This document shows positions 6,297 through 9,547 of a stretch of 9,547 nucleotides of DNA, piece after piece (position 1 is the stretch's first letter; every line of letters begins with the position of its first letter). The notes under the pieces were generated by a model, which did not search any database, was not told the DNA's origin, and saw only the letters and a program-made list of their open reading frames with translations. Made by a program: the position numbers and the translations under genes. The DNA lies in the NCBI GenBank assembly GCA_959604655.1, contig CAUHCL010000082.1, positions 1-9,547 on the forward strand, read 5' to 3'. This stretch comes from an uncultured Alistipes sp. (GTDB taxonomy: Bacteria; Bacteroidota; Bacteroidia; Bacteroidales; Rikenellaceae).

Positions 6297-7262
6297 ATGG
6301 CTTACTTGACAAACGAGAAACTGACCATAGTCGGCGCTGCCGGCATGATGCACCTCACGCCCAATATCTGTCTTTACGATCCGTTCGCACCCGCGCTTGA
6401 AGGCGTGGCCGAGGAGCTGTTCCACTGCGGATTCGAGGGTGCCAACATCACCTTCACCTCCGACATAGCCGAGGCGTTTACCGATGCCAAATACATCGTG
6501 TCGTCGGGCGGCGCGGCGCGCAAGGCGGGCATGACGCGCGAGGATCTGCTCAAGGGCAACGCGCTTATAGCCGAGCAGCTCGGAAAGGACATACGCACCT
6601 ATTGCCCCGACGTGAAGCATGTGGTGGTGATCTTCAATCCCGCCGACATCACGGGTCTGATAACCCTCATCTACTCGGGTCTGAAGCCCTCGCAGGTGAC
6701 CACGTTGGCAGCGCTGGACAGCACGCGTCTGCGCAGCGAGCTGGCGAAGTATTTCCGCATCTCGCCCGACGAGGTATGCAACAGCCGCACCTACGGAGGC
6801 CACGGCGAGCAGATGGCAGTATTCGCCTCTACCACCACGGTGCAGGGCACGCCTCTCACCGAGCTTATAGGCGGCAAGATCTCGCAGGAGGATTTGGATG
6901 CCATGCGTCAGCGCGTCATCCAGGGCGGTAAGAACATCATCGACCTGCGCGGCCGCTCGTCGTTCCAGAGCCCGTCTTATCTGTCGATCGAGATGATCGC
7001 CGCCGCCATGGGCGGTCCCGCGTTCCGCTGGCCTGCGGGCGTCTACGTGTCGACTCCCGAGTTCAACCACATAATGATGGCCATGGAGACCTCGATCACC
7101 GCCGACGGCGTGTCGTACAAGGTGGTGGAGGGTCTGCCCGAGGAACATGCGGCGCTGAAGAAGAGCTACGAGCACCTTTGCGCCATGCGCGACGAGGTGA
7201 TATCGCTCGGCGTGCTGCCTCCCGTCGAGAAGTGGGGCGAAATCAATCCCAATCTCAAATAG
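6297..7262 (+). CDS. mdh: Malate dehydrogenase lacking part of the NAD-binding fold
   Basis: This is the Bacteroidetes malate/lactate dehydrogenase type, which interconverts oxaloacetate and malate with NAD(H) in the cytoplasm; in Bacteroidales it feeds the fumarate-succinate branch. Catalytic parts are intact: R75 and R81 in GGAARKAGMTRED, N114 in FNPAD, D141 and R144 in ALDSTR, and H169 in GGHGEQM. The N-terminus is not normal. The strand-1 glycine motif reads VGAAGMMHLTPNICLYD, so only 15 residues separate the first glycine (G13) from the acidic residue ending strand 2 (D28), against about 27 in E. coli MDH. From memory relatives read GAAGMIGSNM plus a helix here; about 11-12 residues including the third glycine are missing, in frame. 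The 321-residue product may be inactive. A sequencing or assembly error, or a recent deletion, is possible. Monocistronic, with terminator at 7285-7320. Confidence 0.93.
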   Translation: MAYLTNEKLTIVGAAGMMHLTPNICLYDPFAPALEGVAEELFHCGFEGANITFTSDIAEAFTDAKYIVSSGGAARKAGMTREDLLKGNALIAEQLGKDIRTYCPDVKHVVVIFNPADITGLITLIYSGLKPSQVTTLAALDSTRLRSELAKYFRISPDEVCNSRTYGGHGEQMAVFASTTTVQGTPLTELIGGKISQEDLDAMRQRVIQGGKNIIDLRGRSSFQSPSYLSIEMIAAAMGGPAFRWPAGVYVSTPEFNHIMMAMETSITADGVSYKVVEGLPEEHAALKKSYEHLCAMRDEVISLGVLPPVEKWGEINPNLK

Positions 7263-7284
7263 GGGACCTGCAAGGGTAGAAATG

Positions 7285-7320
7285 AAAAAAGGCTGTCCGA
7301 ACAATCGGACAGCCTTTTTT
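7285..7320. terminator. Bidirectional intrinsic terminator
   Basis: A 10-bp GC-rich stem, GGCTGTCCGA (7291-7300) with TCGGACAGCC (7305-7314), closes the loop ACAA. It is flanked by A6 (7285-7290) and T6 (7315-7320), which extend the pairing to 16 bp. The symmetric A and T runs make it a classical intrinsic terminator in both directions: for mdh (stop 22 nt upstream) and for the converging M13 peptidase gene. Confidence 0.93.
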
Positions 7321-7334
7321 GCGTTATCGTGAGT

Positions 7335-7409
7335 CGTAGCCTGCGGCGGTGAGCGCAGAGCGAGCCTCCGCGGGGGGAGGCTACGGCTCGCGCGGCTCCG
7401 AAGAGCCGC
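7335..7409 (+). repeat. Two-hairpin repeat, copy 4
   Basis: Three stems are seen: CGTAGCCT/AGGCTACG (7335-7342 with 7378-7385); an alternative GCGAGCC/GGCTCGC (7360-7366 with 7385-7391); and hairpin B GCGGCTC-CGAA-GAGCCGC (7392-7409), followed by an A/T-rich tail. The alternative stem corresponds to GCGGGCC/GGCCCGC in copy 3 with a compensated A-T for G-C pair. On the minus strand hairpin B has a C(UUCG)G tetraloop and begins 4 nt after the M13 peptidase stop, so it may stabilise or end that transcript. Confidence 0.75.
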
Positions 7410-7413
7410 AATA

Positions 7414-9444
7414 TTACCATATTATCACACGCTCGGCCTCGGGGCGGAACATCGCGCCGTCCTCGATGCCGAAGGCTTTGAAGAAGCTGTCGATGTTGCG
7501 CAGCGTGACGTTCACGCGGTTCTTGCCCAGCGAGTGTACGTCGATCTTGGTAAGGCGCGCCACTTCCTCGTCGCGGATGTTCTGACCCCACAGGGTGGCG
7601 TAGGCCAGATAGAACCGCTGGTCGGCGGTGAAGCCGTCGACGGGCTCGGGCTCCGTACCTGCCAGCGAGTTGCGCAGGGCCGTGTAGGCTACGCGCAGAC
7701 CGCCCTGGTCGGCTATGTTCTCGCCCAGCGACAGCTTGCCGTCGGCGAAGATCGCGGCGCGGTCGCCCTCGGCGGGCAGCACCTCCACGGCGTCGAACTG
7801 CTCCACCAGTTTCTCGGTCTTGGCCTGGAACGCGGCGGCATCCTCGTCGGTCCACCAGTTGTTCATGTTGCCGTCCTTGTCGAACTGACGGCCCTGGTCG
7901 TCGAATCCGTGCGTCATCTCGTGGCCAATGACCACGCCTATCGCGCCGTAGTTCACGGCGTCGTCGGCAGCCGAGTTGTAGAACGGCGGCTGGAGGATGG
8001 CTGCGGGGAAGCAGATCTCGTTGGTGGTGGGGTTATAGTAGGCGTTCACCGTCTGCGGGGTCATGAACCACTCGTCGCGGTCGACCTTCTTGCCCAGCTT
8101 CGACACGTTGTCGCGGTTGTACCACTCGTTGGCGCGCTTCAGGTTCTCCCAGTACGACACCGAGGGATCGATCTCCAGCGACGAATAATCCTTCCACTTG
8201 TCGGGATATCCGATCTTCACGGTGAAGGCCGCCAGCTTCTCCTGTGCCTTGGCCTTGGTGGCGTCCGACATCCAGTCGAGGGCGGCGATGTGCTCGCCGA
8301 GAGCCGTCTGAAGGTTCTTCACCAGCTCGGTCATGCGCTGCTTGTCGCTCTCGGGGAAGTACTTGCCCACGTAGATCTCGCCCACGGCCTCGCCCAACAG
8401 TCCGTTGGGGACGTTCATGGCGCGCTTCCAGCGCGGACGCATCTCCTGCTGGCCCGACATCTTGCGGCCGAAGAAATCGAAGTAGGCGGCATAGATATCG
8501 TCGCTCATGTAGGGCGCCGCGCTCGACAGATAATTTGCTGCCAGATAGGTGGCAACGGTAGCGGGCGACTCGCTCTTTATGAGGGCGTTCACCTTGTCCA
8601 ACGTGGCGGGCTGACCCACCACGAGGGTTTCGAAGTCGCCGATGCCCATACCCTTGAAATATACGTCCCAGTCGATGGCGTCGTAGCGCTTCACGAAGTC
8701 GGCGCGGCTCATGGGGTTGTAGTTCGATGCTATGTCGCGCAGCTCGACATTCGAGCGGAACGCCTCGGCCATCTTGGTCTCGAACGCCAGCACCTGCGCG
8801 GCCGCCTCGGCGGGATTCTCCATACCGCAGAGGGTGAATGCCTCGGTGAGCCACTTCACGTAGCCCTCGCGCTTGTCGGCATTCTCGGCGTCGAGATAGT
8901 AGTCGCGGTTGCCCATGCCCAGACCCGACTGCTCGACGTAGAGGGTGTTCATGTTGCTGTTCATCAGATCGGCGCCCACGCCCGTGCCGAACAGCGGATT
9001 GCCTGCATGGGTGTGTATGTAGGCCAGCAGGGCCGAGAGCTTCTCCTTGCCCTCGGCAGCCATGATGGCGGCCAGGTCATCCTTGACGGGAGCCAGCGCC
9101 TCGGCGTTCAGACGCACCGAGTCGAGCCCCATGGTGTAGAGGTCGGCTATCTTCTGCTCGACGCTGCCCTTCTCGGCCTGCGTCTTGGTCATCTCGGCGA
9201 AGAGGTCGTTGATACGCACCTCGTTGTTCTCGCGCAGCACGTCGAAAGTGCCGTAGCGGGCGAACTCGGGCTTGAGCGGGTTCTTCTTCTGCCATCCGCC
9301 CGTGGCGTACTGGTAGAAATCCTCGTTCGCGGCTATCGACTCGTCGAAGTTCGAACGGTCGATGGCGGGCACCGTGGCCGCCTTCTTCTGATCGCATCCT
9401 GCCATAACAGCAACAGTGGATAAAAATAAAATCAATCGTTTCAT
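7414..9444 (-). CDS. M13 family zinc metallopeptidase, lipoprotein
   Basis: A 676-residue neprilysin/PepO-type endopeptidase that cuts oligopeptides. The N-terminus is a lipoprotein signal (MKRLILFLSTVAVMAGC) with lipobox VMAGC and lipidated C17, so the enzyme is membrane-anchored in the cell envelope. No acidic surface-export signal follows the cysteine (DQKK), suggesting a periplasmic face. Domains: M13 N-terminal domain (about 35-410), then the catalytic domain with NAYYNP (467-472), zinc motif HEMTH (508-512), the third zinc ligand E575 and D579 in GENIAD, and the substrate-site pair H637 and R643 in DVHSLGKNRVN. The C-terminus ends VIIW, as the family usually ends in a Trp. All catalytic residues are intact. 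The start at 9444 is fixed by the signal peptide and follows an A-rich leader. No promoter is visible within the window upstream. Confidence 0.95.
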   Translation of the reverse strand: MKRLILFLSTVAVMAGCDQKKAATVPAIDRSNFDESIAANEDFYQYATGGWQKKNPLKPEFARYGTFDVLRENNEVRINDLFAEMTKTQAEKGSVEQKIADLYTMGLDSVRLNAEALAPVKDDLAAIMAAEGKEKLSALLAYIHTHAGNPLFGTGVGADLMNSNMNTLYVEQSGLGMGNRDYYLDAENADKREGYVKWLTEAFTLCGMENPAEAAAQVLAFETKMAEAFRSNVELRDIASNYNPMSRADFVKRYDAIDWDVYFKGMGIGDFETLVVGQPATLDKVNALIKSESPATVATYLAANYLSSAAPYMSDDIYAAYFDFFGRKMSGQQEMRPRWKRAMNVPNGLLGEAVGEIYVGKYFPESDKQRMTELVKNLQTALGEHIAALDWMSDATKAKAQEKLAAFTVKIGYPDKWKDYSSLEIDPSVSYWENLKRANEWYNRDNVSKLGKKVDRDEWFMTPQTVNAYYNPTTNEICFPAAILQPPFYNSAADDAVNYGAIGVVIGHEMTHGFDDQGRQFDKDGNMNNWWTDEDAAAFQAKTEKLVEQFDAVEVLPAEGDRAAIFADGKLSLGENIADQGGLRVAYTALRNSLAGTEPEPVDGFTADQRFYLAYATLWGQNIRDEEVARLTKIDVHSLGKNRVNVTLRNIDSFFKAFGIEDGAMFRPEAERVIIW

Positions 9445-9481
9445 ATTCTTTTTTCGGTTTCCTGAATTGTCCTCCTTGGTT

Positions 9482-9532
9482 CATCCTCGGCGGCTGCGGG
9501 GGTCGCACCGAAGGTGCGAGCCGCCGAGGATG
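9482..9532. repeat. Nested palindromic repeat, right copy (inverted)
   Basis: A 13-bp outer stem (9482-9494 with 9520-9532; left arm CATCCTCGGCGGC) encloses linker TGCGGGGG (9495-9502) and inner hairpin TCGCACC-GAA-GGTGCGA (9503-9519). It is the inverted counterpart of 1-49: the linker is identical, while the outer stem differs at two pairs and the inner stem at several, always keeping the pairing. It lies 37 bp upstream of the M13 peptidase start codon, so it may fall in that gene's leader or mark the upstream intergenic region. Confidence 0.8.
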
Positions 9533-9547
9533 GCAATGCCCGCGGGC

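Noticed and set aside
6228..7304. Minus-strand open frame of 358 codons opposite mdh
   Set aside because: Runs through the mdh terminator and is antisense to a clear dehydrogenase; no motif seen.
7534..9423. Plus-strand open frame of 629 codons opposite the M13 peptidase
   Set aside because: Val/Gly/His-rich antisense shadow; the minus strand carries the full HExxH peptidase with signal peptide.
9471..9477. Shine-Dalgarno-like AAGGAGG on the minus strand upstream of the M13 peptidase
   Set aside because: It is 26 nt from the ATG, too far to act, and no in-frame start lies closer to it; Bacteroidetes seldom use such sites.

Overview
This window looks like chromosomal housekeeping DNA from a Bacteroidetes (Bacteroidales) bacterium, most likely an Alistipes-like Rikenellaceae member. 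The evidence is of three kinds: (i) the protein sequences, such as a PriA with the Bacteroidetes-style stretch GTQMVSKGFDF...ILNADNLLNSPDFRS and the Bacteroidetes type of malate dehydrogenase; (ii) promoters that fit the Bacteroidetes TTTG / TAnnTTTG pattern; and (iii) translation starts with A-rich leaders instead of Shine-Dalgarno sequences. Base composition is GC-rich by eye (not counted). The genus is an inference.

Layout, left to right. On the minus strand, priA (replication restart helicase) runs into an overlapping comF-family phosphoribosyltransferase gene. Divergent from priA, a plus-strand radical SAM gene of the YhcC/TIGR01212 family ends against a minus-strand pair, rplY/ctc (ribosomal protein L25) followed by pth (peptidyl-tRNA hydrolase), a classical translation-linked operon. 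About 750 bp without a credible gene (5551-6296) follows, then mdh on the plus strand. mdh ends at a strong bidirectional terminator facing a minus-strand M13-family zinc metallopeptidase lipoprotein gene.

The genes are mostly ordinary, with one exception: the mdh reading frame seems to lack about 11-12 residues covering the third glycine of the NAD-binding loop and the first Rossmann helix, while every catalytic residue is kept. This is either an inactivating in-frame deletion, an odd functional variant, or a sequence/assembly error.

The most distinctive content is non-coding. A family of hairpin elements (a long GC-rich stem followed by a 17-18-nt short-loop hairpin and an A/T-rich tail) occurs at least four times, at 5624-5677, 5869-5960, 5982-6080 and 7335-7409, in both orientations. 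A second, nested-hairpin family sits at the two ends of the window (1-49 and 9482-9532) as inverted copies. Stems differ between copies in compensatory ways, so base-pairing and not primary sequence appears to be conserved. They behave like REP/BIME-type elements; I cannot tie them to a transposase here. No CRISPR array, tRNA, rRNA, insertion sequence or phage gene was recognised.
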